Below are positions 18,338 through 27,342 of a stretch of 64,000 bases of DNA, piece by piece. The notes under the pieces were generated by a model. That model made no database searches, was not told the DNA's origin, and was given only the letters and a program-made list of their open reading frames with translations. The number at the start of each line of letters is the position of its first letter. Position 1 is the stretch's first letter. Both the position numbers and the translations under genes were made by a program. The stretch is from Clostridium tertium (GTDB taxonomy: Bacteria; Bacillota; Clostridia; Clostridiales; Clostridiaceae): the NCBI RefSeq assembly GCF_017873245.1, contig NZ_JAGGJY010000011.1, positions 62,001 through 126,000 on the forward strand. The letters are read 5' to 3'.

Positions 18338-19150
18338 ATGGGGTTAACGTTCAATAAACCTTTAGCGGAGATAATAAGAGCTAGATATTCTGTTAGAAAT
18401 TATGAAGAAAGGCCTTTATCTCAGGAATTAATAAACAAAATAGATAATTATATAGGTAAATTAGATAATCCTTTTAATATAAAGGTAAGAATACAATTAA
18501 TTAAAAAGGAAACTTATAAGGATGTAATTAGACTTGGTACATATGGAGTTATAAAAGGAGCAAATTATTATTTAGTAGCTGCATGCGAAAATGAAGATTT
18601 TGCATTAGAAGCATTAGGATATACATTTGAAAAATTGATTTTATATTGTACTTCACTAGGGTTAGGTACAGTTTGGCTTGGAGGAACATTTAGTAAAGGT
18701 GATTTTGGAAAGACTATTAATTTAAAAAGTAATGAAATATTACCAGCAGTATCGCCAGTTGGATATGAAGGCGGGAGGAAATCATTTCTTGCTTCTTTTA
18801 TGAAAAATCATAAAAATATAAGAAAAGATTATTATGAATTATTCTTTAATGGAAATTTTGATAGTCCAATTTCAAAGGAAGAGGCAAAAGAATATGGCGA
18901 AGTATTTGAGATGGTACGATTAGCACCATCATCTATGAATAATCAACCATGGAGATTGCTTAAGGTAAAGGACGATATTCATATATATAATAATGGTAGT
19001 ACTGTTATGAGCCAAATAGATATAGGTATAGCACTTTGTCATCTGGACTTATATATGAAGGAAAAAGGAATAAAAGGAGAATTTAAATTTGAAAATCCAG
19101 TTATTAAAAGTAAATATGTATATGTTATTTCTTGGGTAAGAGATAATTAG
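18338..19150 (+). CDS. nitroreductase-family protein (TM1586-like)
   Basis: A 270-residue flavin-binding nitroreductase-fold protein of the TM1586 type, in which two half-domains lie in one chain. The N-terminal half has RARYSVRNYEERPLSQ, typical for FMN phosphate binding. The C-terminal half has RLAPSSMNNQPWRLLKV. It probably reduces an electrophilic or nitro compound with NAD(P)H; the substrate is unknown. The ATG follows a GAGGGGGAG site. It lies just after the Crp/Fnr gene but with about 150 bases between, so it may have its own promoter. Confidence 0.82.
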   Translation: MGLTFNKPLAEIIRARYSVRNYEERPLSQELINKIDNYIGKLDNPFNIKVRIQLIKKETYKDVIRLGTYGVIKGANYYLVAACENEDFALEALGYTFEKLILYCTSLGLGTVWLGGTFSKGDFGKTINLKSNEILPAVSPVGYEGGRKSFLASFMKNHKNIRKDYYELFFNGNFDSPISKEEAKEYGEVFEMVRLAPSSMNNQPWRLLKVKDDIHIYNNGSTVMSQIDIGIALCHLDLYMKEKGIKGEFKFENPVIKSKYVYVISWVRDN

Positions 19151-19156
19151 ATTTTT

Positions 19157-19190
19157 TAAAAGGAGATGTATTGAGGCATCTCCTTTTAAT
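19157..19190 (+). terminator. strong intrinsic terminator
   Basis: AAAAGGAGATG pairs perfectly with CATCTCCTTTT (19177-19187). Confidence 0.8.
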
Positions 19191-19464
19191 TTATACTAGG
19201 AAATTATAAAAGGTCATATAATCTTCAAACTAAATAATTGAATAAGTGTAATTTCTTATTATGTTAGTGTTAAAAAACTAGGAAAATAAAAAAACTTATA
19301 AAGTCATATAAATAATATACAAATAAAAGAATGAATTTACAAATTCATATATATAAAGTTGATATTATAGTAAGTGTAAAGGGTTTAATGAACCTATGAA
19401 ATTTAAAGGAATATAAATAATATTATTAAAAAGTAAATTAATTATTTAAGGGTGGGATAGAACA
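19191..19464 (+). other. long AT-rich leader of glgP
   Basis: About 275 bases without an ORF. It holds a short palindrome GAATTTACAAATTC near 19333 and -10-like TATTAT/TATAGT sequences near 19365. No recognisable riboswitch. The promoter of glgP must lie here. Confidence 0.4.
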
Positions 19465-21726
19465 ATGGTACAAGAAAACTTAACAAAAATTCTAGAAAAG
19501 AGATTTGACAAGACAATAAAAGAAGCAAGCAACGAAGAAATCTATTTAGCTTTATTAGAATTAACAAAAGGAACAATTAATAAAAAGGGTACTAATAAGG
19601 GGGATAAAAAACTTTATTATATTTCAGCTGAATTTTTAATTGGAAAGTTATTATCAAATAATCTAATTAATTTTGGACTTTATGAAGAAGTTAAAGAAGT
19701 ATTATCTGATAATGGTAAGGAATTAACTGAAATAGAAGAAATAGAGTTAGAACCATCATTAGGTAATGGTGGACTTGGAAGATTAGCTGCATGTTTCTTA
19801 GATTCAATTGCAACTTTAGGATTAAATGGGGATGGGGTAGGTTTAAACTATCATTTTGGATTATTCCAGCAAGTATTTGAAAATAATAAACAAAAGGCAG
19901 TAAAAAATCCATGGATAACTAGTGAAAGTTGGTTAAATAAATCAGATATAAAATTTGAAGTTTTATTTGGAGGATTTAAGGTTATATCAAGCCTTTATGA
20001 TATAGATGTTACAGGTTATAATAAGGCTTGCAATAAGCTTCGTTTATTTGACATAGACACAATAGATGAAACACTAGTAAAGGATGGTATAAATTTTAAT
20101 AAGGAAGAAATAAAGAAAAACTTAACTTTATTCTTATATCCAGATGATAGCGACAAAGCAGGACATTTATTAAGAATATATCAACAATACTTTATGGTAA
20201 GTAATGCAGCTCAATTAATTTTATTAGAAGCTGAAGAAAATGGATATAATTTGCATAAATTATATGATCATGTAGTTATTCAAATAAATGATACACATCC
20301 ATCAATGGTTATTCCTGAATTAATTCGTCTTTTAGGAGAAAGAGGAATAGGAATGGAAGAGGCCATTGAAATAGTTACAAAGACTTGTGCATATACAAAT
20401 CATACAATATTAGCAGAAGCATTAGAAAAGTGGCCAATAGAATATTTAGATAAGGTTGTTCCACAATTAATGCCAATTATAAGAGAATTAGATAATAAAG
20501 TAAAAGCTAAGTATGATGATGAAAAAGTATATATTATAGATAAAGATAATAGAGTTCATATGGCTCATATGGATATTCATTATGGATTTAGTGTAAATGG
20601 GGTTGCCGCACTTCATACTGAGATATTAAAAGAAGAAGAGTTAAAACCATTTTACAATATTTATCCAGAGAAGTTTAATAATAAGACAAATGGGATAACA
20701 TTTAGAAGATGGTTAATTCATTGCAATAATGAACTTGCAAAGTATATAAGTGAGCTAATTGGAGATGATTATAAAAAGGATGCTACTAAATTAGAAAACT
20801 TATTAAAATATATAGATAATAAAGAGGTTTTAAAAAAATTAGGAGAAATTAAGAAGAATAATAAAATTGCTCTTAAGAATTATTTAAAAGAAACTCAAGG
20901 TGTTGAAATAGATGAAAACTCAATATTTGATATTCAAATTAAGAGACTTCATGAATATAAGAGACAACAAATGAATGTTCTTTATATAATTCATAAGTAT
21001 TTAGATATCAAAAATGGAAATATCCCAGAAACTCCAATAACAATGATATTTGGAGCTAAGGCAGCACCAGCTTATATAATAGCTCAAGATATAATCCATA
21101 CTATCTTATGTCTACAAGAAATTATAAATAATGATCCTGAAGTTAACAAGTATTTAAAAGTTGTTATGGTAGAAAATTATAATGTAACAAAAGCATCTAA
21201 ATTAATTCCAGCTTGTGATGTTTCAGAGCAAATCTCTTTAGCATCTAAAGAAGCTTCTGGAACAGGTAATATGAAGTTTATGTTAAATGGAGCATTAACT
21301 TTAGGTACAGAAGATGGAGCTAATGTTGAAATACATGAATTAGTTGGAGATGATAATATTTATATTTTTGGGGAATCAAGTGAAACTGTTATTGAACACT
21401 ATAAAAAAGCAGACTATGTTTCTAAGAAATACTATGAAAAACCTGCAATAAAGGAATTAGTTGATTTTATAGTTAGTGATGAAATGATAGCAGTTGGAGA
21501 TGAAGAAAACTTAACAAGACTTCATAAAGAATTAATTAATAAAGATTGGTTCATGACATTACTAGATCTTGAAGATTATATTAAAACTAAAGAAATAGTA
21601 TTTAAGGATTATGAAGATAGAGAAACTTGGAATAGAAAAGTTTTATTTAATATTAGTAAAGCGGGATTCTTCTCATCAGATAGAACTATTGAACAATACA
21701 ATAAGGAAATCTGGAAATTAAAGTAG
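19465..21726 (+). CDS. glgP: glycogen/maltodextrin phosphorylase
   Basis: A 753-residue GT35 phosphorylase that releases glucose-1-phosphate from alpha-1,4-glucans. PLP binds Lys604 in [33 protein letters not shown] near the N-terminus and [15 protein letters not shown] are family hallmarks. It is shorter than the common 790-840 residues, with reduced segments in the N-terminal half, but all catalytic blocks are intact. It stands alone, with no other glycogen genes beside it. Start ATG after GGGTGGGA. Ended by the terminator at 21759. Confidence 0.95.
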   Translation: MVQENLTKILEKRFDKTIKEASNEEIYLALLELTKGTINKKGTNKGDKKLYYISAEFLIGKLLSNNLINFGLYEEVKEVLSDNGKELTEIEEIELEPSLGNGGLGRLAACFLDSIATLGLNGDGVGLNYHFGLFQQVFENNKQKAVKNPWITSESWLNKSDIKFEVLFGGFKVISSLYDIDVTGYNKACNKLRLFDIDTIDETLVKDGINFNKEEIKKNLTLFLYPDDSDKAGHLLRIYQQYFMVSNAAQLILLEAEENGYNLHKLYDHVVIQINDTHPSMVIPELIRLLGERGIGMEEAIEIVTKTCAYTNHTILAEALEKWPIEYLDKVVPQLMPIIRELDNKVKAKYDDEKVYIIDKDNRVHMAHMDIHYGFSVNGVAALHTEILKEEELKPFYNIYPEKFNNKTNGITFRRWLIHCNNELAKYISELIGDDYKKDATKLENLLKYIDNKEVLKKLGEIKKNNKIALKNYLKETQGVEIDENSIFDIQIKRLHEYKRQQMNVLYIIHKYLDIKNGNIPETPITMIFGAKAAPAYIIAQDIIHTILCLQEIINNDPEVNKYLKVVMVENYNVTKASKLIPACDVSEQISLASKEASGTGNMKFMLNGALTLGTEDGANVEIHELVGDDNIYIFGESSETVIEHYKKADYVSKKYYEKPAIKELVDFIVSDEMIAVGDEENLTRLHKELINKDWFMTLLDLEDYIKTKEIVFKDYEDRETWNRKVLFNISKAGFFSSDRTIEQYNKEIWKLK

Positions 21727-21758
21727 AAGATCATTATAAATTACAACTACAAAGAGAC

Positions 21759-21806
21759 AGTAGATAGGTTTTGGTAAAACAAATCTATCTATTGTTTTTT
21801 TCTATG
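21759..21806 (+). terminator. intrinsic terminator of glgP
   Basis: CAGTAGATAGGTTTTG pairs with CAAATCTATCTATTG (with G-T pairs) and is followed by a T-run. Confidence 0.8.
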
Positions 21807-21835
21807 ATTAATTATATAAAGAATTATTACTAATT

Positions 21836-21876
21836 AAAATTCAAGGGAGTCGCGTTTCGCGACTCCCTTGAATTTT
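21836..21876. repeat. perfect 19-bp hairpin, loop CG-TTT-CG
   Basis: 21836-21854 and 21858-21876 are exact reverse complements with a TTT loop closed by GTCGCG/CGCGAC. Flanking A and T runs make it a credible bidirectional terminator between convergent glgP and the helicase gene. The GC-rich upper stem stands out in this AT-rich gap. Confidence 0.8.
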
Positions 21877-21926
21877 TTCTATTAACTTTTTATTTATTAA
21901 AATATTATATTTATTGTCTATTTTTA

Positions 21927-21969
21927 TATAAGCAAATGATATAACGTTTCGTTATATCATTTGCTTATA
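21927..21969. repeat. perfect 20-bp hairpin, loop CG-TTT-CG
   Basis: 21927-21946 and 21950-21969 are exact reverse complements. The apical CG-TTT-CG is identical to that of the hairpin 50 bases upstream, although the stems differ. No T-run follows, so a terminator role is less obvious. The rest of the gap up to 22140 is AT-rich with nothing recognisable. Confidence 0.75.
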
Positions 21970-22140
21970 CTGAAATTTCTATAAATTTTAAACCATAATA
22001 TATGAATTGCTACAATATATAAATATGCATTTTTAAAATTATTTTTAAATTATAACTATCAGTTTTTTAATTTAATATCTGTAACTTGGTGTTAATTTGC
22101 TAAGAAATATGGAATAAGCACATTTAATATAAGCACTTTT

Positions 22141-23253
22141 TTACTTAAAGTTAACTTCACGCTCAGGAATTGTATATTGTAAGTAATTTTCAATTTCCTC
22201 TAATATAGTGTAGTTTTTAGGATCTGTAATAAGGCATGTATAGCCACTATCTCCAGCACGAGCTGTTCTTCCTATTCTATGAATATAGCTTTCAACACTT
22301 TCTGGTGCATCATAATTATATATATGAGTAACCCCAGTAACATCTATTCCTCTTGAAGCTACGTCAGTTGCTATTAAAAATTGAATTTCACAATCTCTAA
22401 AAGATTTCATTATTTTTTCTCTTTTATTTTGAGGAACATCACTATGTATTTTAGCAGCCTTTATACCTTTAGCAGCAAGTTTTACTTCTAGTTCATCAGC
22501 TCTTCTTTTAGTTCTACAAAAGATAATAGACATAAAAGGATTATCTTCTTCTAGAATCTTAACTAAAGCATCAACTTTCCATCTATCTGTAGTTTTAACT
22601 ACTTCTTGTTTAATATTAGGAATTTCAGATTCTTCATTTTCTGTAATATCAATGATAGCTGGAGTATTCATATATCTATAAGCTAGTTTTTTTACTTTAG
22701 AATCTATAGTTGCAGAAAAGCAAAGAGTTTGAAGCTTTTTAGGAGCATAAGACATTATTTTTTCAATTTCATTTCTAAATCCCATTAAAAGCATTTGATC
22801 AGCTTCATCTATAACAACAGTATTTAGCTTACTTAAATTTATACTTTTTCTTTCTAAATGATCAAGTAACCTTCCAGGAGTTGCAATAATTAAATTAATG
22901 CCTTTATTAAGTTTCTTTAATTGAGAACCAACATCTTTTCCACCGTAAGCAGCTAAAATTCCAATATCATTTATATTAAATTTATTTGCTTCCTCAGTTA
23001 TCTGGATAGCTAATTCTCTAGTTGGAGATAAAATTAGCACTTCAGTACTTTTAGAATTACTATCTATTCTTTGAAGTATAGGTAATAAAAAGGCTAGTGT
23101 TTTTCCAGAGCCAGTTTTTGATTTTCCTATTACATCATTTTTATTAATTATTTCAGGTATAACATTAACTTGAACTTTGGTAGGTGTTGTAATACCATTT
23201 TTCTTTAATTCATCAACTAATTTTGTATTTATTTTTAAATCTTTAAAATTCAT
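22141..23253 (-). CDS. DEAD-box RNA helicase (core only)
   Basis: A 370-residue ATP-dependent RNA helicase with every core motif: Q motif near the start, GKSKTGSGKT, PTRELA, TPGRLL, DEADQM, SAT, IFCRTKRRADE, ATDVASRGID and HRIGRTARA. It ends about 20 residues after the last motif, so it lacks the basic C-terminal tail of CshA/DeaD proteins. It likely acts in cold adaptation, ribosome assembly or mRNA turnover. The start has an AAAGGA site. Its upstream region overlaps the promoter and 5' end of the first VTT/DedA leader on the opposite strand. Confidence 0.93.
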   Translation of the reverse strand: MNFKDLKINTKLVDELKKNGITTPTKVQVNVIPEIINKNDVIGKSKTGSGKTLAFLLPILQRIDSNSKSTEVLILSPTRELAIQITEEANKFNINDIGILAAYGGKDVGSQLKKLNKGINLIIATPGRLLDHLERKSINLSKLNTVVIDEADQMLLMGFRNEIEKIMSYAPKKLQTLCFSATIDSKVKKLAYRYMNTPAIIDITENEESEIPNIKQEVVKTTDRWKVDALVKILEEDNPFMSIIFCRTKRRADELEVKLAAKGIKAAKIHSDVPQNKREKIMKSFRDCEIQFLIATDVASRGIDVTGVTHIYNYDAPESVESYIHRIGRTARAGDSGYTCLITDPKNYTILEEIENYLQYTIPEREVNFK

Positions 23254-23255
23254 AA

Positions 23256-23284
23256 TTAAATCCTTTCTTTAGAGGTCATATAAA
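23256..23284 (+). promoter_or_regulatory. promoter of leader RNA 1
   Basis: TTAAAT (23256-23261), 17-base spacer, TATAAA (23279-23284). The predicted start near 23291 coincides with the foot of the conserved hairpin. The same TATAAA-to-hairpin distance (8-9 bases) occurs in the second leader. Confidence 0.5.
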
Positions 23285-23290
23285 GTAAAT

Positions 23291-23494
23291 TAGAGCTTGG
23301 TATCCGGTGAAAGACATCCAAGCTCCACAATTATATTACGTATCTATTAATGGCTTAATAATAACATTTAATATATTAATAATCAATATAAAGTTATAAT
23401 TCATTTAAAATGAATGAATTATTTAGTTATATCATTAATTGAAGATATTATTAAACAAGAAATCTGTATTTTAGTTATATGTACAGATTTTTTT
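23291..23494 (+). ncRNA. VTT/DedA leader RNA, copy 1
   Basis: A hairpin GAGCTTGG/CCAAGCTC (23293-23325) has the loop TATCCGGTGAAAGACAT, followed by a conserved tail (TTACGTA at 23336-23342, then ATAACATT near 23361) and an intrinsic terminator AATCTGTA...TACAGATTTTTTT (23460-23494). The same arrangement with the same loop is found at 24523-24751. Both copies precede genes for VTT/DedA membrane proteins. It may be a cis-acting riboswitch-like leader or a free RNA of about 200 bases. It does not match any riboswitch class I know. Confidence 0.6.
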
Positions 23495-23668
23495 CACTTT
23501 ATATTTAGGAAATCTTAAGCTTTATATGAAAATATATTAAGATTTTAAACTTATACTGAAGTTAATAAAAAATATGGAGTAGATAAAAGGTACTGAGTAA
23601 TTTAAGACTAGTATTTTTATAGATGCTTATTTAAATTATATAGATTAATTTATAAAAGGAGAGAATTA

Positions 23669-24346
23669 ATGAGTAAAAATAAGATACAGACAAAACAATG
23701 GATATATTTAATTATAGCAATAGTATCACTTATAGCTATAATTATTTATTTTAAATCAAGTGGGATTTTAGGATATATGTCATCATTAGAAGATTTTAAA
23801 GGCTATATTGAAGGGTTCGGAAATAGTGCTTACATTATATTTTTCTTATTACAATTGGCATCCATTATTATTGCGCCTATACCTAGTAATTTAAGTGCTG
23901 TGGCAGGTGCAATGGTCTTTGGAATGTGGGTGTCTTTTATAATAACTACTTTAGCTATAATTAGTGGATCTGCAATAATATTTTACTTATCAAGAATATG
24001 TGGAAAGACATTTGTAGAAAGGTTTCTCAGTCCGAAAGTTTTACAAAAATACGAAGAAATAATAAATTCTCCAAAGGGAGAAATAATAATATTTTTAATG
24101 CTATTACTTCCATTTTTCCCTGATGATATAATAAATTTTCTAGTGGGGCTTAGCAGTATGAGTTTTAAAAGATATTTTATTATATTAATACTTACAAGAC
24201 CATGGGAAATTTTAATAGCATGTGCATTAGGTTCGGCAAGTATATCAATACCTTTATGGGGATGGGGAGGAGTACTATTAATATCTGCAATTATAGTAAT
24301 TAATAGTAGTAAAATAGAAGGAAAATTAACTCAGTTAATAAAATAA
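23669..24346 (+). CDS. TVP38/TMEM64-type VTT membrane protein
   Basis: A 225-residue integral membrane protein with about six hydrophobic segments. The VTT signature region is GSAIIFYLSRICGKTFVERFL through LLPFFPDDIINFLVGLSSM, the conserved F-x-P-x-[DN] re-entrant segment. The wider DedA/VTT superfamily includes lipid scramblases and undecaprenyl-phosphate translocases; the exact substrate here is unknown. The start has AAAGGAGAG. It is preceded by leader RNA copy 1. A structured 3' region follows (24356-24440). It is a paralogue, in the loose sense, of the genes at 24846 and 56276. Confidence 0.85.
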   Translation: MSKNKIQTKQWIYLIIAIVSLIAIIIYFKSSGILGYMSSLEDFKGYIEGFGNSAYIIFFLLQLASIIIAPIPSNLSAVAGAMVFGMWVSFIITTLAIISGSAIIFYLSRICGKTFVERFLSPKVLQKYEEIINSPKGEIIIFLMLLLPFFPDDIINFLVGLSSMSFKRYFIILILTRPWEILIACALGSASISIPLWGWGGVLLISAIIVINSSKIEGKLTQLIK

Positions 24347-24355
24347 ATATAAATA

Positions 24356-24440
24356 TAGGAGTTGTTATGATGATTTGAATCTCAGATGTTAGATATTTAT
24401 GTCTAATATTTGGGGATACTTCAATAATACAACTCCTATT
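24356..24440 (+). other. nested hairpin in the 3' region
   Basis: AGGAGTTGT (24357 on) pairs with ACAACTCCT (about 24429-24437), enclosing a second hairpin ATGTTAGATA/GTCTAATAT (about 24387-24411). It could be a terminator without a good T-run or a 3' UTR structure. Confidence 0.45.
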
Positions 24441-24469
24441 GTAATTTGTAATTAATTTTAATTTTATAT

Positions 24470-24516
24470 TACTTAATAACATGTTATTAGGTAAGTTTAA
24501 TAATTTTAACTATAAA
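24470..24516 (+). promoter_or_regulatory. promoter of leader RNA 2 with palindrome
   Basis: A 24-bp near-perfect palindrome centred on AATAACATGTTATT (24470-24493) is followed by a -10 TATAAA at 24511-24516. The predicted start is at about 24523, the first base of the conserved hairpin. The palindrome covers the -35 area, so a protein operator is plausible. Leader 1 lacks this palindrome. Confidence 0.45.
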
Positions 24517-24522
24517 AATGAA

Positions 24523-24751
24523 GAGGAGCTTGGTATCCGGCGAAAGACAACCCAAGCTCCTCAAGTAATTAGCACTTACGTACCAACTGCTCAATTAGAA
24601 TAACATTAAATAGACAAATAGTCAACAAAAAAATGATTTATTTATTTGTTAATTTAATTAATATCTATAATATCAAGTTAGTAATTAAAGAATTAGATAA
24701 AATATTATAAATAAAAAATCTGTATTCAAATTAATGAATACAGATTTTTTT
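24523..24751 (+). ncRNA. VTT/DedA leader RNA, copy 2
   Basis: An 11-bp hairpin (24523-24533 with 24552-24562) carries the loop TATCCGGCGAAAGACAA, the same as copy 1 apart from a C/T change and the loop end. The tail shares TTACGTA (24577-24583) and ATAACATT (24600-24607) with copy 1. An intrinsic terminator with the same AATCTGTA...TACAGATTTTTTT arms sits at 24715-24751. Stem length differs between copies while pairing is kept, which supports RNA structure. Confidence 0.6.
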
Positions 24752-24845
24752 AAGTTATATTTAGAAAGTCTTTAGATTTATATCAAAAATATATTAAGAT
24801 TTTAAGCTTAAACTAAAATCAATAAGAACAAGGGAGAGATAGCAA

Positions 24846-25361
24846 ATGGATGTAGGAGTTTTAAATCAATATTTTTCGCAATATGGAATAATAGTTGTTT
24901 TTATAATTGTATTTTTAGAATATTTAAATTTACCTGGTTTTCCTGCAGGGATAATAATGCCACTTGCAGGTGTATGGGCTTCAAAAGGTGGAGTAAATAT
25001 TATTTTAGTAATATCACTTTCTGTTTTAGCAGGTCTTTTAGGAAGTTGGGCTTTATATTTTCTAGGTAGATTTTTTGGAGAATTTATACTAGAAAAGTAT
25101 TTGAAGAAATTTCCTAAGCATGAAGTAGCTATCAATAAAAATTTTAAGATATTAAGAGAAAAGGGCTCTATGGGAGTATTTATAAGCAAACTTATACCAA
25201 TGGCAAGAACATTAATTTCAATTCCAGCAGGAGTTTTAAAGTTAGATTTTGTTAAATATACAGTAAGCTCAACACTTGGAATATTTATATGGAACTTTGT
25301 ATTTATTGGCGCTGGATATGTATTTGGAGAAGCAGTATTTCAAAAATTAACTTTTTTATAG
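24846..25361 (+). CDS. DedA-family membrane protein
   Basis: A 171-residue DedA/VTT protein with four to five hydrophobic segments. Conserved features are the early Glu in FLEYLNLPGFPAGIIMPLAG, the GRFFGEF turn, and FISKLIPMARTLISIPAGVLKL with the essential Arg. DedA proteins act as undecaprenyl-phosphate or lipid translocases and affect resistance to cationic peptides. It starts the operon with a glycosyltransferase and a DUF374 protein, so a lipid-linked pathway is likely. Expression is probably set by leader RNA copy 2. The ATG follows AGGGAGAG. Confidence 0.88.
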   Translation: MDVGVLNQYFSQYGIIVVFIIVFLEYLNLPGFPAGIIMPLAGVWASKGGVNIILVISLSVLAGLLGSWALYFLGRFFGEFILEKYLKKFPKHEVAINKNFKILREKGSMGVFISKLIPMARTLISIPAGVLKLDFVKYTVSSTLGIFIWNFVFIGAGYVFGEAVFQKLTFL

Positions 25362-25372
25362 GGGGGATAAAA

Positions 25373-26623
25373 ATGAAAATAGCAATGTTAACTAATAATT
25401 ATAAACCATTTGTTGGTGGAGTACCTATATCTATAGAAAGATTATCTAATGGGCTTAGAGAACTCGGACATGAAGTTTATATATTTGCTCCAACTTATGA
25501 AAATCAAGTAGAAGAAGAGTATGTTATAAGATATAAATCAACTAATCATAAATTTTCAGGTGGAATAGTGGTTCCCAATATGTTTGATAAAGAAATAGAA
25601 GAAAAGTTCAAATCATTAAAAATAGATATAATACATGTTCATCATCCAATGATTATGGGACAAACTGCCTTATATTTAGGAAAAAAATATAATATTCCAG
25701 TGGCTTATACTTATCATACGAGATATGAGCAATACTTACATTATATAAAACCTTATAGAGCATTAGAAGAAAATTCTAAAAAGAATGAGAAAAACTATTT
25801 GGGTGAGTTTGAAGATTTAATTTTAGATTTTACTAAAGAAAAACTAGTTCCTGGACTTGTTAAGTATTTTACAAATAAGTGTGATTTAGTATTTGCACCA
25901 ACAAATATGATGAAGGAGTATTTAATAGAAAATAATACTAAAACAAGAATCGAAGTTATGCCTACTGGATTAAATGAAAGTTACTTTGAAGAAGAAAATA
26001 AAACTGTAAAAGAAATAAGAAAAAAATATAAAGGTGAAAAAAAGTATCTTTTTTGTACAGTATCAAGATTAAGTAAGGAAAAAAATATTGAATTTATTAT
26101 AGATGGAATTAAATTATTGAAAGATAAAATTGGAAACTCATTTAATACTTTAATAATAGGAGAAGGACCAGAAAAAGAAGATTTAATAAAAAGAGTTAAA
26201 GAACTGAATTTAGAGGAAAATATAGAATTCTTAAATAAAATTGATAATAAAGAAATAGGAAATTATTATAATGCTTGTGATTTATTCCTTTTTGCATCGA
26301 AATCTGAAACTCAAGGAATTGTATTACTTGAGGCTATGGCAGCAAAACTTCCAGTAGTCGCAATTAAAGCAAGTGGAGTAGTTGATGTTGTAGTAAATGA
26401 TAAAAATGGGTATATGACTGATGAAAATATAGATGAATGGTCAGAAAAAGTAAAGGATATTGTAAATAACTATGAGAAAATGAATGAACTTAGATATGGG
26501 GCGTATAATGAAGCTTTAAAATATCTAAATTCTAATATAGCGAAAAAAGCTGAATATAATTATGCACATACAATAAAAGAATATTATAACAGAGGATTTA
26601 AATATGAACTTAAGGCAAATTAA
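25373..26623 (+). CDS. GT4-family glycosyltransferase (glycolipid type)
   Basis: A 416-residue GT-B glycosyltransferase. The N-terminal domain begins MKIAMLTNNYKPFVGGVPIS, the acceptor-binding pattern of the diglucosyl-diacylglycerol/PimB-like group. The C-terminal domain has SRLSKEKNIEFIIDGI and the EX7E nucleotide-sugar motif in SETQGIVLLEAMAAK. I chose the ATG at 25373 after GGGGGG; the open frame extends upstream into the DedA gene but has no start signal. It follows the DedA gene by 11 bases and overlaps the DUF374 gene by 20. Transfer of a sugar to a membrane lipid is the likely role. Confidence 0.88.
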   Translation: MKIAMLTNNYKPFVGGVPISIERLSNGLRELGHEVYIFAPTYENQVEEEYVIRYKSTNHKFSGGIVVPNMFDKEIEEKFKSLKIDIIHVHHPMIMGQTALYLGKKYNIPVAYTYHTRYEQYLHYIKPYRALEENSKKNEKNYLGEFEDLILDFTKEKLVPGLVKYFTNKCDLVFAPTNMMKEYLIENNTKTRIEVMPTGLNESYFEEENKTVKEIRKKYKGEKKYLFCTVSRLSKEKNIEFIIDGIKLLKDKIGNSFNTLIIGEGPEKEDLIKRVKELNLEENIEFLNKIDNKEIGNYYNACDLFLFASKSETQGIVLLEAMAAKLPVVAIKASGVVDVVVNDKNGYMTDENIDEWSEKVKDIVNNYEKMNELRYGAYNEALKYLNSNIAKKAEYNYAHTIKEYYNRGFKYELKAN

Positions 26624-27218
26624 GGAAACTATAATAAGTAAATTATTTATAGTGTATCTAGAGTTAGTTTTTAAAACAAGTAATATAGTTTTAACTGAAT
26701 TTAAATTTGATATTAATAATAGTATCATTGGATTTTGGCATGGAGATAGTTATTCAATGAATTTAGTTATAAAGAAGTTAATTAGTGAGAAATTTAGTTT
26801 AAATGTAATTGTTACAGCTGATGCGAGAGGAAATTATATAGAAAATGTCCTGAAAAAATATAAAGTTAAAGCTTTGAGAATGCCAGATGGAATTAAAATG
26901 AAATCCTTCTTAAGGGATCTTAAGTTAGTTAGTAAAAAAGAAAATGAATCAGTTGCAATAGCATTAGATGGACCATTAGGACCATATCATATTCCTAAAA
27001 AAATAGGATTTTCTTTATCAAGAGAAGCTAATAAAAAATTTATTGGAGTTAAATTAGATTACTCAAGAAAGATAAGTTTAAAAAGTAGGTGGGATAAATA
27101 TATAATTCCACTACCATTTACAACTATAAAAATAAATATTAATGACTTTGGAATGGTTACATTAGAAGACCTTAAGAATTTTAAATATTATAGTGAGAAA
27201 ATTAAAGAAGCTCTTTAG
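26604..27218 (+). CDS. DUF374 (LPLAT-like) protein
   Basis: A 204-residue protein resembling the DUF374 branch of the lysophospholipid-acyltransferase-like fold. Seen motifs are FWHGDSYSM (about 43-51), VTADARGNYIE, and ALDGPLGPYHIPKKIG, which correspond to the H-x4-D-like and GPxGP blocks. It has a weakly hydrophobic N-terminus and is probably membrane associated. It overlaps the glycosyltransferase gene, which points to acylation of a glycolipid or a related lipid intermediate. No enzyme activity can be claimed from sequence alone. Confidence 0.75.
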   Translation: MNLRQIKETIISKLFIVYLELVFKTSNIVLTEFKFDINNSIIGFWHGDSYSMNLVIKKLISEKFSLNVIVTADARGNYIENVLKKYKVKALRMPDGIKMKSFLRDLKLVSKKENESVAIALDGPLGPYHIPKKIGFSLSREANKKFIGVKLDYSRKISLKSRWDKYIIPLPFTTIKININDFGMVTLEDLKNFKYYSEKIKEAL

Positions 27219-27231
27219 AAAATCTTTAGAA

Positions 27232-27276
27232 TTAACTAAAGTATATCTTTAGTATTAGAAGATATACTTTAGTTAA
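27232..27276 (+). other. perfect 18-bp hairpin within operon
   Basis: 27232-27249 pairs exactly with 27259-27276 around a nine-base loop. It follows the DUF374 gene and precedes the response regulator gene. No T-run follows directly, so it may partly terminate or protect the upstream mRNA. A TATAAT at 27302-27307 could start the two-component genes separately. Confidence 0.65.
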
Positions 27277-27342
27277 TAAGATTAATTTAAAGTTTTTATT
27301 GTATAATATTTATATTATTACAGAAAAAGAGGGAGTTAAATT

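Noticed and set aside
23291..23375. Leader hairpin as a preQ1-II riboswitch (CUUGGU...CCAAG followed by AUAUUAC)
   Set aside because: The conserved GGAUAA and terminal pseudoknot sequences of preQ1-II are missing, copy 2 does not keep the AUAUUAC spacing, and the downstream genes are unrelated to queuosine.
25289..25372. N-terminal extension of the glycosyltransferase
   Set aside because: It lies in the 3' end of the DedA gene in another frame and lacks a start signal. The GT4 domain begins exactly at the ATG at 25373.
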